Below are positions 34,716 to 43,595 of a stretch of 64,000 nt of DNA, in pieces. Numbering within the stretch: the stretch's first letter is position 1; every line of letters starts with the position of its first letter. Below the pieces are notes generated by a model that worked only from the letters and a program-made list of their open reading frames with translations, did no database searches and had not been told where the DNA came from. Source of the DNA: Sphingobacterium puteale (GTDB lineage: Bacteria; Bacteroidota; Bacteroidia; Sphingobacteriales; Sphingobacteriaceae); NCBI RefSeq assembly GCF_003627955.1, contig NZ_RBWS01000013.1, positions 158,122-222,121 on the forward strand. The letters are read 5' to 3'. The position numbers and the translations under genes were made by a program.

Positions 34716-37700
34716 TTACTCGGCAATAACAGCAAATTCTGCCCCCGAAGCGAAATCATCGCCACGCTGCGAGCTCAATGCCGTAAAGCGGATATAACGT
34801 CCCTTGACAGGTTTCTCAAAGCGAACAGTTTTGAGTTTCTTGTTTCGCTCGAATGTACCTGACATCACCTCTTCCCAGTTTTTACCGTCTTTACTTACCT
34901 GAATTTTATAATCCTTGATATCGCCATTGGCACCATCCGCTCTCGGCAAAAATGTAAAACCTTTGATCGTCTTGACACTCGCGGCATCAAAATCAACCCA
35001 ATGCGGATATTGAGCGACAGTAACTGAATACATCGTATGCCAGATCGACGAAGGATCTCCATCCAATAGGTTCTCGGCATCACCTTCACCGGTCTCCTGG
35101 CTGGAAGCAAAGACGACCTCCATCGGAACCGTCTCGATCTTGCTGTACTGCTGTGTTACTTTTAGTTTTTCATTCCCCAGGTACCAGGCCGTTATTGTTC
35201 CCCCTTGACGCAGATCAAAAGGGTTCTTGTAGGTATTTGCCTTTCCATTATTCACCGTGTACAGTACAGTTTCTGCTTTATTTCCGGAAAGCACAGCTAC
35301 CTCACCTGTGGAACTTCTGGCGAATGAAATAGGCGCATCACCAGCTGTAGCCACCCCTGCTTTAGCCAGATAATCATTTTGCTGTACAGGGCGGATAATA
35401 AATCCTATTGACCTTGGTGCCGCTTTCACACGGTCTTTTTCCAATGGGGGGCCCTGTCCACAGCTGTTGCCCCCGAGCCCGGTGACCGCAGCGTCAAGGT
35501 GCACATGCACGCCGGAGCTCTTTGGCAATTGATACGGGTGCGGTGCAAAGGTCAATTCCAGCTCACTGTATTCCAGCGCAGATGTAGCAAGATGTTCCTT
35601 TGCAATAAAGATCACTCCCTGTCCTTCCTTATTAGTTAGCGAAGTCCAGCGAACATCTTCGTTGTTACTCATATTCTGCGGATTAGGCCATGATACGAAC
35701 TGATCTTTTACTGTACTTTTATGCAATTCAATAAATTGTGCCGTCTTACGATCTGCATAATTATTGATCGGACCACGTCCATAGTAGGTATAGTTGCCAA
35801 ATTCACCCGGCAACTGCAAGGAATAACCCAACCTGGCCAATACAACAGATGCATTGTTGGAAGTAATGCTGGATGATAATTCAATCGAGCCATCTTGGTA
35901 AATCGTCCAGATCTGGTTGCTCGTAAACTTGAAATCATCCTTGCCAAATGGTTTATCCGTATGCTCTTTGAGTGTATAGGTTCCTGATGTTCCTCCTAAC
36001 AAGGAAGCACCGTAGGGAGCCTGTGACTCAATTGTAAATGCCAAAACTACAGCTCCGTCTTTCTTGGTATAGCTATTGGAAGACAAGACTTTGTGCTTTA
36101 AGTTGTGTAAGCCCTTTTCAAACCATTGCTGGTAAGCCCAATTATCATTATCGACGGGCGCACGCAATGCATCCAGTTTAGGCCCTTCCCCATCGCGTAT
36201 AATTTGCTTACCTGCATATGTTAAGCTGTAGATTGATCCGGTATTATTATCAAATTTCGCGAGAAACTGATCTCCTTTAACGATCTGCAGCTCACCTTCT
36301 TTGAATAAAACTGGATTTTTCCCTTTAACAACAGCCGAAATCAACGGTTTATTTTCTGCTGCTTTAACAAACAGCTGTTCTTCCATCTGAACAAAACCCT
36401 TATTTGCCCATGGCTTATCCTCGTTGAGCAGAAATTGAACCTTGACAAAATATTCAGATCCCGCATCCAATTTAGTATATTCGATTGGCAGGACAACCTG
36501 TTTTTTTCGACGTGCTTTGGGCAGATCAGCAGTGGCTATTGTACCTGTATATCCGGCAAGGGCTATCCCATCTTTGAACAGTGACCAGTGAACCTGATAG
36601 TCACCAAGATCTTTGAAATAGTTTTTATTGAATAGTTCAATTTTCCCCTGAGTCATATCAATGGCCTTAACGCCTACATTTTGATAAACCTTTTTTACCT
36701 CATAATATTGAGGTTTGGGTTTCATATCGGCAAAGATCAATCCATTGTTGACGAAAGTGCCATCATTCGGCTTGTCCCCAAAATCGCCGCCATAAGCCAG
36801 AAAGCGGTCTCCGGTTTTTTTATCGTAATAATACATCGCTTGGTCAATCCAGTCCCAGATTGCGCCCCCCATAAAGAAGTTTGTCGACTCCATGGCTTCC
36901 CAGTAATCAATTAAGTTACCGACGGCATTCCCCATCGAGTGTGAGTATTCAGAGATATGAAAAGGATATTTTAATTTATAGGTTCCCTTGACCGCCCCTC
37001 TGACCCAGTCAATCGAAGGATATTGATTTGAGCCCATATCCACGATCGCATTGTTGCGTTCGTACTGGACAGGTCTTGAGGTATCTATTTTTTTAATCGC
37101 ATCATAAGCCGCTACAAAATTATCTCCGGGACCAGCCTCGTTACCAAGTGACCAGATCACGACAGAAGGATGGTTGATGGTAGCATGCACCATTTCGATA
37201 TTCCGTGCTACATGGGCATTTTTCCATTCGGGAACATGAGAAAGCGATTCCTTTCCATAATAGTACTGATGGCTTTCAATATTGGCTTCATCCTCAAGAT
37301 AAATGCCGTATTTGTCACAGAGGTAGTACCAATAGGGTGATTCCGGATAGTGTGAATTACGCACGTGATTGATATTGGCACTTTTCATCAGCTTTACTTC
37401 GGCTTCCATCTGCTCGCGGGTAACGACTTTTCCATGTTCAGGATTTGTCTCATGGCGATTGACACCTTTCAGTTTAACCGTTTTGCCGTTGATGTAGTAA
37501 TAACGTCCGGCAAGGCCAAATTCGTCGTCAGACGCTTTGGTATCTTTAATTTCAACCTTCCGAAATCCGACATAGGTAGAAACAGTCTCGATCGTTTTAT
37601 TTTTCTTGTCCTTCAATTCGGCGACCAATGTATATCGATAGGGAAGTTCAGCGGACCATTTATCTGGATTTTTTACCGCTAATGTCGCTTCAATACTGTT

Positions 37701-38777
37701 TGAAGCCTTCGCATCCAATTGTGGAACAACAGCGGATACTTCAGCCTGGTCTACAAGTGTATTCTCATCACTATACAGTTTATTCTTATATAAGGAGTAG
37801 ACAAGCTTATAACCCTCAGCTTTCTTATCGCTCAAATTACGGACGGTACCCGTAATTTTTAAGGTACCATTTTCATAGCGATCATCCAATGTTGGAATTG
37901 CTGCCAGATCACGGACTTGAATTTTAGGTGTTGATGTCAACGAGACATCGCGAAATATTCCCGGCAGGCGAAACATATCCTGATCTTCCAAGAATGAAGC
38001 GTCCGAGTTACGGTAGACTTCTACCGCCAGCACGTTCTCCCCGTCTTTTTTTAAGAAAGAAGAGATATTAAAGGAAGCAAGGTTTCTTGAATTTTTTGAA
38101 AAGCCAACATACTTACCATTTATCCAGAGATAGAAAAAAGAGTCTACTCCATCAAAATTGAGAAATACCTCACGACCGTCCCAATCCTTCGGAACGGTAA
38201 AATTACGGCGGTATGAGCCGACTTCATTACGGTATACATAAGTCGTCCAATCTTGTGGAGGCGTACGCATCACCCCTCCGCGCCAGTCATCAACCTTCAC
38301 TTGGTGTTGAAAAATCACGCGCTGGTTGGTGTAAATAGGTACACCATATTTTAAGCTACCATCCTTTTGAATACCAAAGATGTTCCAGCTCATTGGTACA
38401 GGTACTGACTCCCAGGCATTGACATCATATTGAGGATCGTAAAATTCTTTTGGACGTTCCTCGGGTGTCTTTACCCAATGAAACTTCCAGGAACCGTTGA
38501 GTGAGCGCCAAAAGTTACTATGTTCGGGAAGTACTTTTCTCGCAGTTTCAACGTTTGAAAAGGAAAAGAACGAAGCGCGTGGCAATTCCTTATTGAGAGA
38601 TAGCAATTGGGGCGATTCCCACTCATTACCTTTTGGAGCTACTATATTTTCATACTGGAAGCCTGCTATAGGAGCCGTGACCGACTGTCCTGTCGTCGAA
38701 GTCGAATGCAGGGATAGCAACGAAGCCAGCAAGGTTGGAAAAATAACGGATTTTCTTAACATCATGTATTTAAGCAT
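34716..38777 (-). CDS. Secreted GH2 beta-galactosidase with C-terminal discoidin-like module
   Basis: A 1353-residue glycoside hydrolase of family 2, LacZ-like but about 330 residues longer than E. coli LacZ. A signal peptide precedes the GH2 sugar-binding domain (about 70-270), Ig-like part, TIM barrel with acid/base Glu547 in WSLGNEAG and nucleophile Glu610 in SEYSHSMGN, and a beta-galactosidase small-chain domain. After about residue 1200 a F5/8-type C (discoidin) module follows (NLLDGDPSSIWHT, then KGRYIRFTAL). The activity is likely on terminal beta-galactosides in the periplasm. The start could be ATG 38777, 38765 or 38762; the closeness of the promoter (-7 box at 38793-38800) favours the inner ones slightly. 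Confidence 0.9.
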   Translation of the reverse strand: MLKYMMLRKSVIFPTLLASLLSLHSTSTTGQSVTAPIAGFQYENIVAPKGNEWESPQLLSLNKELPRASFFSFSNVETARKVLPEHSNFWRSLNGSWKFHWVKTPEERPKEFYDPQYDVNAWESVPVPMSWNIFGIQKDGSLKYGVPIYTNQRVIFQHQVKVDDWRGGVMRTPPQDWTTYVYRNEVGSYRRNFTVPKDWDGREVFLNFDGVDSFFYLWINGKYVGFSKNSRNLASFNISSFLKKDGENVLAVEVYRNSDASFLEDQDMFRLPGIFRDVSLTSTPKIQVRDLAAIPTLDDRYENGTLKITGTVRNLSDKKAEGYKLVYSLYKNKLYSDENTLVDQAEVSAVVPQLDAKASNSIEATLAVKNPDKWSAELPYRYTLVAELKDKKNKTIETVSTYVGFRKVEIKDTKASDDEFGLAGRYYYINGKTVKLKGVNRHETNPEHGKVVTREQMEAEVKLMKSANINHVRNSHYPESPYWYYLCDKYGIYLEDEANIESHQYYYGKESLSHVPEWKNAHVARNIEMVHATINHPSVVIWSLGNEAGPGDNFVAAYDAIKKIDTSRPVQYERNNAIVDMGSNQYPSIDWVRGAVKGTYKLKYPFHISEYSHSMGNAVGNLIDYWEAMESTNFFMGGAIWDWIDQAMYYYDKKTGDRFLAYGGDFGDKPNDGTFVNNGLIFADMKPKPQYYEVKKVYQNVGVKAIDMTQGKIELFNKNYFKDLGDYQVHWSLFKDGIALAGYTGTIATADLPKARRKKQVVLPIEYTKLDAGSEYFVKVQFLLNEDKPWANKGFVQMEEQLFVKAAENKPLISAVVKGKNPVLFKEGELQIVKGDQFLAKFDNNTGSIYSLTYAGKQIIRDGEGPKLDALRAPVDNDNWAYQQWFEKGLHNLKHKVLSSNSYTKKDGAVVLAFTIESQAPYGASLLGGTSGTYTLKEHTDKPFGKDDFKFTSNQIWTIYQDGSIELSSSITSNNASVVLARLGYSLQLPGEFGNYTYYGRGPINNYADRKTAQFIELHKSTVKDQFVSWPNPQNMSNNEDVRWTSLTNKEGQGVIFIAKEHLATSALEYSELELTFAPHPYQLPKSSGVHVHLDAAVTGLGGNSCGQGPPLEKDRVKAAPRSIGFIIRPVQQNDYLAKAGVATAGDAPISFARSSTGEVAVLSGNKAETVLYTVNNGKANTYKNPFDLRQGGTITAWYLGNEKLKVTQQYSKIETVPMEVVFASSQETGEGDAENLLDGDPSSIWHTMYSVTVAQYPHWVDFDAASVKTIKGFTFLPRADGANGDIKDYKIQVSKDGKNWEEVMSGTFERNKKLKTVRFEKPVKGRYIRFTALSSQRGDDFASGAEFAVIAE

Positions 38778-38792
38778 TTTAGTTCAGGAAAC

Positions 38793-38823
38793 CAAATGTA
38801 ACTTCATTTTGGATGAATAACAA
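38793..38823 (-). promoter_or_regulatory. Putative promoter of the GH2 gene
   Basis: On the minus strand TTG (38821-38823), 20 bp, then TACATTTG (38793-38800), an exact -7 match. It lies 15 nt upstream of the first possible ATG. Confidence 0.65.
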
Positions 38824-39053
38824 GCAGATTATGAAAGCACTCGATTGCGAAACTTTTTCGATACATTTAAAAAAAGCATGATGTATCGATTGTCTGAAAA
38901 ATCGAAGTAAAAACAAATGCTTTCGGTTTCAGGGAATAAGCAGTATTTTTGGGCGTAGATTTCGCATTCAACAAATAAAAGTTTACGTTTGAAAATATTT
39001 TGAAGATTTTCATTTTTCAAAGGGTTACAATTTAGGCATTAAGGTATTAATAG

Positions 39054-39626
39054 GTGAGTAAATTCAGTAAATCAGTCCTGCTAGAAAATGATGAGCAGAT
39101 CATTGAAGGCCTCAAAGAAGGCAATAGCTTGGCGATAGATAGTATCTATAAACGATATTATCCATCCATAAGCCATATGATACTGCAAAACAATGGAAGT
39201 GAGGATGAAGCAAAAGATATCTTTCAGGAGGCTGTAATTGTGCTCTACGATAGAGTTGCCAAAGGTGACTTTGAGCTCAGCAGCAAACTCAAAACATATC
39301 TTTACTCGATTTGCCGAAGGCTTTGGCTTAAGCAACTCAATCGTGCGGGTTTTGGCAATAGTGACATTAGCGGGTATGAAGATTCCCTATTTGAGGAAGA
39401 AGATTTACAACAGCATCAGGAACTTGAAAAAAAGTTCGATCAAATGGAACTTGCGCTAGAGAAAATGGGGGAACCCTGTAAGACAATCTTACATGATTTC
39501 TATATCTTAAACCACTCGATGCAGGACATCTGTGAAAAATTCGGTTACACCAACACAGACAACGCCAAGACTCAAAAATATAAATGCCTGCAACGGCTGA
39601 AAAAAATATTTTTCTCAACAGATTAA
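39054..39626 (+). CDS. Sigma-70-family (ECF-like) RNA polymerase sigma factor
   Basis: A 190-residue alternative sigma factor with region 2 (AIDSIYKRYYPSISHMILQN... EAKDIFQEAVIVLYDR, about 27-70) and region 4 (MGEPCKTILHDFYILNHSMQDICEKFGYTN, about 140-170) separated by a linker; regions 1 and 3 are missing as in ECF sigmas. The start is a GTG with no alternative ATG until region 2. The next gene starts 15 nt later (ATG) and encodes an anti-sigma-like membrane protease, a sigma/anti-sigma arrangement. Its regulon is unknown. Confidence 0.9.
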   Translation: MSKFSKSVLLENDEQIIEGLKEGNSLAIDSIYKRYYPSISHMILQNNGSEDEAKDIFQEAVIVLYDRVAKGDFELSSKLKTYLYSICRRLWLKQLNRAGFGNSDISGYEDSLFEEEDLQQHQELEKKFDQMELALEKMGEPCKTILHDFYILNHSMQDICEKFGYTNTDNAKTQKYKCLQRLKKIFFSTD

Positions 39627-39641
39627 CATTTGAGTAACACC

Positions 39642-40757
39642 ATGGGAACAATGAATCAAAAAGAATTTTTCGAATTGGCTGATCAATATCTGCGCGGGGA
39701 GCTCTCTGCTGCGGAAAAAGCCGCATTCGAATCTTTTTGTGCTGAAAACCCTTCGTATGCTGCCCAATTACAACAACACCGCGACTTTGTTGCCCATATG
39801 AAGGAAACCAGCCAAAGGCTTGATTTCAAAAAAGTATTGGCTAACTCAGCCAAGGAATATCATACATCCCAAAGTCCAACTGCAAAAGTGGTTCCGATAA
39901 AACAATCTACCGTTATATCACTTTGGGAACGGATCAAAGCAAGCTCTTTAGTAGCTGCAGTTGTAGCAGTATTTGCGGTATTTGGCACTTTATGGCTGAG
40001 TGGCTATTATAGCAACCTGGAAAAAGCCTCTTCGGATTACAGCGCGTTGCGCCGCGACATGAATAATGTCAAAAAAAATGTCAATGCCCACAACGCCGCA
40101 ATAAAAGATATCAACGATAAAAAGTCGGTTAAAAGTAGCGAAAGTCAATTTGGAGCAACCGGTTTTATGTTGACAACAGATGGCTATGTGGTAACAAACT
40201 ATCACGTCGTTAGCGGTGCTGATTCCATTTACCTGCAAAATAGTAAAGGGAACTCCTACAAAGCGCAAGTAGTTCACACCGACGCCAGCAAAGACTTAGC
40301 AATCCTATATATTGCCGATAAAAACTTCAAAAAGTCCAAAAGCTTGCCTTATACCTTCAAAACGTCTACTTCAGATTTAGGAGAAGATATCTATACCATA
40401 GGCTTTCCACGTGATGAAGCAGTATATGGACAAGGATACTTAAGCTCGTCAACAGGTTACGCGGGTGACACGATCGCTTATCAAATATCCGTTCCTGTCA
40501 ATCCCGGAAACAGTGGTGGCCCCGTATTGGATAGCAGAGGCAATGTGATTGGTATTATCTCCGGTAAACAAAGAGGAATAGATGGTGCTGCTTTTGCCAT
40601 CAAAACCAAGTCAATCATGAATGCGCTTGCTGATATTCCGAGCGACTCATTAACCACGGGCGTAAAAATCAATAAAAAGAATGCTTTGGCAGGTTTACCA
40701 AGAACAGAACAGATCAAAAAAATACAAGACTATATTTATATGGTTAAAGTCTACTAA
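39642..40757 (+). CDS. Anti-sigma-like membrane protein with periplasmic trypsin-like protease
   Basis: A 371-residue fusion. Residues 1-60 resemble the N-terminal cytoplasmic part of anti-sigma factors (FFELADQYLRGELSAAEKAAF, ending in a helical QHRDF region). A membrane span follows (about 102-121), then a coiled linker (about 122-160), and a trypsin/HtrA-like serine protease domain in the periplasm with catalytic His188 (TNYHVV), Asp218 (SKDLAIL) and Ser291 (NPGNSGGP). No PDZ domain is seen. The gene follows the sigma factor gene directly, so it probably binds that sigma factor. The ATG at 39642 is used; 39651 is also possible. The sensing role of the protease is inference. Confidence 0.85.
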   Translation: MGTMNQKEFFELADQYLRGELSAAEKAAFESFCAENPSYAAQLQQHRDFVAHMKETSQRLDFKKVLANSAKEYHTSQSPTAKVVPIKQSTVISLWERIKASSLVAAVVAVFAVFGTLWLSGYYSNLEKASSDYSALRRDMNNVKKNVNAHNAAIKDINDKKSVKSSESQFGATGFMLTTDGYVVTNYHVVSGADSIYLQNSKGNSYKAQVVHTDASKDLAILYIADKNFKKSKSLPYTFKTSTSDLGEDIYTIGFPRDEAVYGQGYLSSSTGYAGDTIAYQISVPVNPGNSGGPVLDSRGNVIGIISGKQRGIDGAAFAIKTKSIMNALADIPSDSLTTGVKINKKNALAGLPRTEQIKKIQDYIYMVKVY

Positions 40758-40780
40758 GACTCCAACAATTAATGCTTATA

Positions 40781-40814
40781 AAAAAAGGCGGTACTTAAGT
40801 ATCGCCTTTTTTTT
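40781..40814 (+). terminator. Terminator after the sigma-factor operon
   Basis: Stem AGGCGGTAC/GTATCGCCT (one G-T wobble) around a TTAA loop, preceded by A-run and followed by eight T. It lies 23 nt after the stop of the protease gene. Confidence 0.9.
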
Positions 40815-40991
40815 GCCGGGGCAATATTTGCCTCCAGCAGTGATTTCGATGCAAATAATGAATTGTTCCGCTAGCTCCAATTGAGGTTCACAGTTCCTAT
40901 GACATAGGATCTAACAAAAGAAACTATCCTAAGAAGGAAATTCCCCGCGATAGGCACTCGAAAAGAGCTAATGAAGGACCTGGGCAAAATC

Positions 40992-41033
40992 AAAGAGGGA
41001 GCATCCTTTCTTACAGGACGCTCCCTCTTTTTA
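40992..41033. terminator. Hairpin downstream of the peroxiredoxin gene
   Basis: An 11-bp stem AAAGAGGGAGC/GCTCCCTCTTT, with a second inner pairing TCC/GGA after one mismatch. It has A-rich and T-rich edges, so it may work in both directions; it lies 23 nt beyond the end of the minus-strand peroxiredoxin gene. Confidence 0.85.
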
Positions 41034-41055
41034 TAAGAATTTCACACCTAATTGA

Positions 41056-41691
41056 TTATAAATTAGGCTGTGGCGTTGTTCTTAAATAAGGTTTGATTTC
41101 CTTAAATCCTTTCGGAAATTTTGCTGGGATATCTTCCGTTTTGATCGCAGGGACAACAATGACATCTTCGCCATGTTTCCAGTCAGCGGGTGTTGCAACC
41201 TGATAATCGGCGGTAAGCTGCAGTGAATCAATTACACGTAAGATTTCATCAAAATTACGTCCTGTAGATGCAGGATATGTCAATGTTAACTTTATTTTTT
41301 TATCCGGGCCGATAATGAAAACCGAACGTACAGTTGCCGTCAGCGAAGCATTTGGATGAATCATATCGTAAAGCTCGGAAATATGGCGATCCTCATCGGC
41401 AATAACCGGAAAATTAACTTCTGTTTGCTGTGTTTCATTGATATCCTTGATCCAGTTCAAATGATCGGTAACGTTGTCTACACTCAAGGCAATCGCTTTA
41501 ACTCCTCGCTTGTCAAATTCAGATTTCAATTTCGCCGTACGACCTAGCTCCGTTGTACATACAGGTGTATAATCAGAAGGATGTGAAAAAAACACCACCC
41601 AACTGTCTTTAATATAATCGTGAAAATCTATTTCACCAATAGTCGTTTGCGCTTTAAAATTTGGCGCTTCGTCTCCTAATCTTAAACTCAT
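41056..41691 (-). CDS. 1-Cys peroxiredoxin (Prx6 type)
   Basis: A 211-residue peroxiredoxin that reduces hydroperoxides. The peroxidatic cysteine is Cys45 in SHPSDYTPVCTTELGR; it is the only cysteine in the protein, so it must be a 1-Cys enzyme and need an external thiol. The C-terminal extension (about 160-211) is of the Prx6 kind. It has a consensus promoter 40 nt upstream, divergent from the acyl-CoA dehydrogenase gene. Confidence 0.93.
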   Translation of the reverse strand: MSLRLGDEAPNFKAQTTIGEIDFHDYIKDSWVVFFSHPSDYTPVCTTELGRTAKLKSEFDKRGVKAIALSVDNVTDHLNWIKDINETQQTEVNFPVIADEDRHISELYDMIHPNASLTATVRSVFIIGPDKKIKLTLTYPASTGRNFDEILRVIDSLQLTADYQVATPADWKHGEDVIVVPAIKTEDIPAKFPKGFKEIKPYLRTTPQPNL

Positions 41692-41730
41692 AATCTTATC
41701 ATTTAAATATGTTCAAAACTACATACTCTA

Positions 41731-41760
41731 CAAATATAGTAGATTAAATTTAGCAAACAA
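41731..41760 (-). promoter_or_regulatory. Promoter of the peroxiredoxin gene
   Basis: On the minus strand TTG (41758-41760), 19 bp, then TATATTTG (41731-41738), an exact consensus match about 40 nt before the ATG. Confidence 0.75.
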
Positions 41761-41832
41761 ATAATTCCCCATTTTTTTAGATTCAGATGAAAAACAAATC
41801 TAAAATACTATGCAAGCATAACATATATTTAG

Positions 41833-41840
41833 TATATTTG
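41833..41840 (+). promoter_or_regulatory. Putative -7 element of acyl-CoA dehydrogenase gene
   Basis: TATATTTG matches TAnnTTTG exactly, 138 nt before the ATG. No TTG is seen at the usual upstream spacing, so it is only tentative. Confidence 0.4.
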
Positions 41841-41978
41841 GGTATAAGTGATCTATTTCTCCAACAAATGGATTGAAATTAGCGCTCCTACTGCGGGTTT
41901 TAAAAACATTTTTGCTTCGCGGTGATTTGTAAACAGTTACAGTTATGATAAGTTATAGACCATAAAAATTGAGATATC

Positions 41979-43115
41979 ATGAACTTTGAATTAAGCGAAG
42001 AGCATAAAATGATCCGTGATGCGGCGCGGGAGTTTGCCCAGGAACTAAAAGCAGGTGTCATACAACGGGACGAGGAGGCCCAATTTCCTACCGATTTTGT
42101 CAAACAAATGGCCGAACTTGGATTTATGGGTATCATGACGCCTGAAGCCTACGGCGGTGCCGGTATGGATACCCTGGCCTATGTTCTGGTATTGGAGGAA
42201 ATCGCGAAAATTGATGCATCTGCAGCCGTTATTGTTTCAGCACATAATTCGTTGGTACTATATGGACTCAACGCCTACGGAACCGAAGAGCAAAAACAAA
42301 AGTATCTGGTTCCACTTGCCAAGGGAGAGAAACTGGGCGCATTTGCGCTTTCGGAACCTGAGGCAGGCTCTGACGCCTCCTCGCAACATACAATAGCCGA
42401 AGAAAAAGGCGATCATTATCTATTGAATGGCACGAAGAACTGGATTACAAACGGCGGTCACGCCGATATCTACCTCGTTATTGCACAGACTCATCCAGAA
42501 AAAGGTCATAAAGGAATCAATGTGTTGATTGTCGAAAAGGGACTGCCGGGTTTCACCATTGGACCAAAGGAAAATAAACTGGGAATTCGAAGTTCAGACA
42601 CACATTCCTTGCTATTTTCCGATGTTAAAGTTCCAAAGGAAAATCGTATCGGTGAGGATGGTTTTGGATTTAAATTTGCCATGAAAACCCTTGATGGAGG
42701 TCGTATAGGCATCGCGGCGCAAGCCTTGGGTATTGCGGCCGGTGCTTACAATCTGGCACTTGCCTATGCCAAGGAACGCAAAACATTTGGAAAACCTATT
42801 TCGGAACATCAGGCTATCCAATTTAAACTGGCCGATATGGAAGTCGATATCGAAACGGCCCGACTGTTGACCTATAAGGCTGCATGGACCAAAGATCAGG
42901 GGCTGCCGTATGGAAAGGAGGCCGCAATGGCCAAGCTTCATGCCTCTGAGGTAGCCATGAAACATACCGTCGAAGCTGTACAGGTACACGGCGGTTACGG
43001 TTATGTGAAAGAATATCATGTAGAAAGACTAATGCGTGATGCCAAAATCACCCAGATCTATGAGGGTACATCCGAGATACAACGGCTGGTCATTGCGCGG
43101 GAAATCTTGCGGTAA
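41979..43115 (+). CDS. Acyl-CoA dehydrogenase (short-chain type)
   Basis: A 378-residue FAD enzyme that oxidises acyl-CoA at the alpha-beta bond. FAD-binding and signature stretches are GAFALSEPEAGSDASS, WITNGGHADIYLV and ARLLTYKAAW; the catalytic base lies in IYEGTSEIQRL near the C-terminus (Glu about 364). It resembles short-chain (butyryl-CoA) dehydrogenases. No electron-transfer flavoprotein or other fatty-acid oxidation gene is adjacent. A bidirectional terminator follows. Confidence 0.93.
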   Translation: MNFELSEEHKMIRDAAREFAQELKAGVIQRDEEAQFPTDFVKQMAELGFMGIMTPEAYGGAGMDTLAYVLVLEEIAKIDASAAVIVSAHNSLVLYGLNAYGTEEQKQKYLVPLAKGEKLGAFALSEPEAGSDASSQHTIAEEKGDHYLLNGTKNWITNGGHADIYLVIAQTHPEKGHKGINVLIVEKGLPGFTIGPKENKLGIRSSDTHSLLFSDVKVPKENRIGEDGFGFKFAMKTLDGGRIGIAAQALGIAAGAYNLALAYAKERKTFGKPISEHQAIQFKLADMEVDIETARLLTYKAAWTKDQGLPYGKEAAMAKLHASEVAMKHTVEAVQVHGGYGYVKEYHVERLMRDAKITQIYEGTSEIQRLVIAREILR

Positions 43116-43138
43116 AAACGTACAACATTGCTTAGAAT

Positions 43139-43183
43139 AAAAAATTCAGTTCGCATTTAAAGAAACGAACTGAATTTTTTTAT
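43139..43183. terminator. Bidirectional terminator between convergent genes
   Basis: A perfect 15-bp stem (43139-43153 with 43166-43180) around a 12-nt loop; A-rich on one side and T-rich on the other. The stop codon of the minus-strand unknown gene overlaps its right arm. Confidence 0.92.
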
Positions 43184-43584
43184 TGATTATTCAATTTACT
43201 ATCTATCATCGACAGGTACTGATAATCCTGAAAAGAAAAACTCGCCGTCTCAGCCATCGCCAAATTTAAGAGGAGCTTTGCTTTCCGCAATAAATTCTGC
43301 TGTTCTTCACCCTGTACATTCAACCCATCAAAGAAGAAGGTCAACGCCAGTGGATGTAGCTGCTGTGCTTGCAATTCTTCTCTTGAATAGGACGTAAGTT
43401 CATCATCAGAGAGCAGCAAATAAAAATCGCGATCTTTGTCAAAATACTTTTTATAGGCATCTGCAAATAAAGCCGGGTCACTAGGCTCGGCAAAAGCATC
43501 ATATCCTTCGATCCAAATACGAAGAAATTTTCCGATATCTTCAACCCAACGCACCATTAAATCTTTTTTAAAACTTACTCCCAT
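43180..43584 (-). CDS. Small protein of unknown function next to proA
   Basis: A 134-residue acidic, probably cytoplasmic helical protein (starting MGVSFKKDLMVRWVEDIGKF). I do not recognise it. No signal peptide, membrane span or catalytic motif is seen. It starts 12 nt after the end of proA, so it is the third gene of the proB-proA unit; the longer open frame overlapping proA is avoided by the ATG at 43584. A stable association with proline synthesis is only suggested by position. Confidence 0.6.
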   Translation of the reverse strand: MGVSFKKDLMVRWVEDIGKFLRIWIEGYDAFAEPSDPALFADAYKKYFDKDRDFYLLLSDDELTSYSREELQAQQLHPLALTFFFDGLNVQGEEQQNLLRKAKLLLNLAMAETASFSFQDYQYLSMIDSKLNNQ

Positions 43585-43595
43585 TTTGAAATCTA

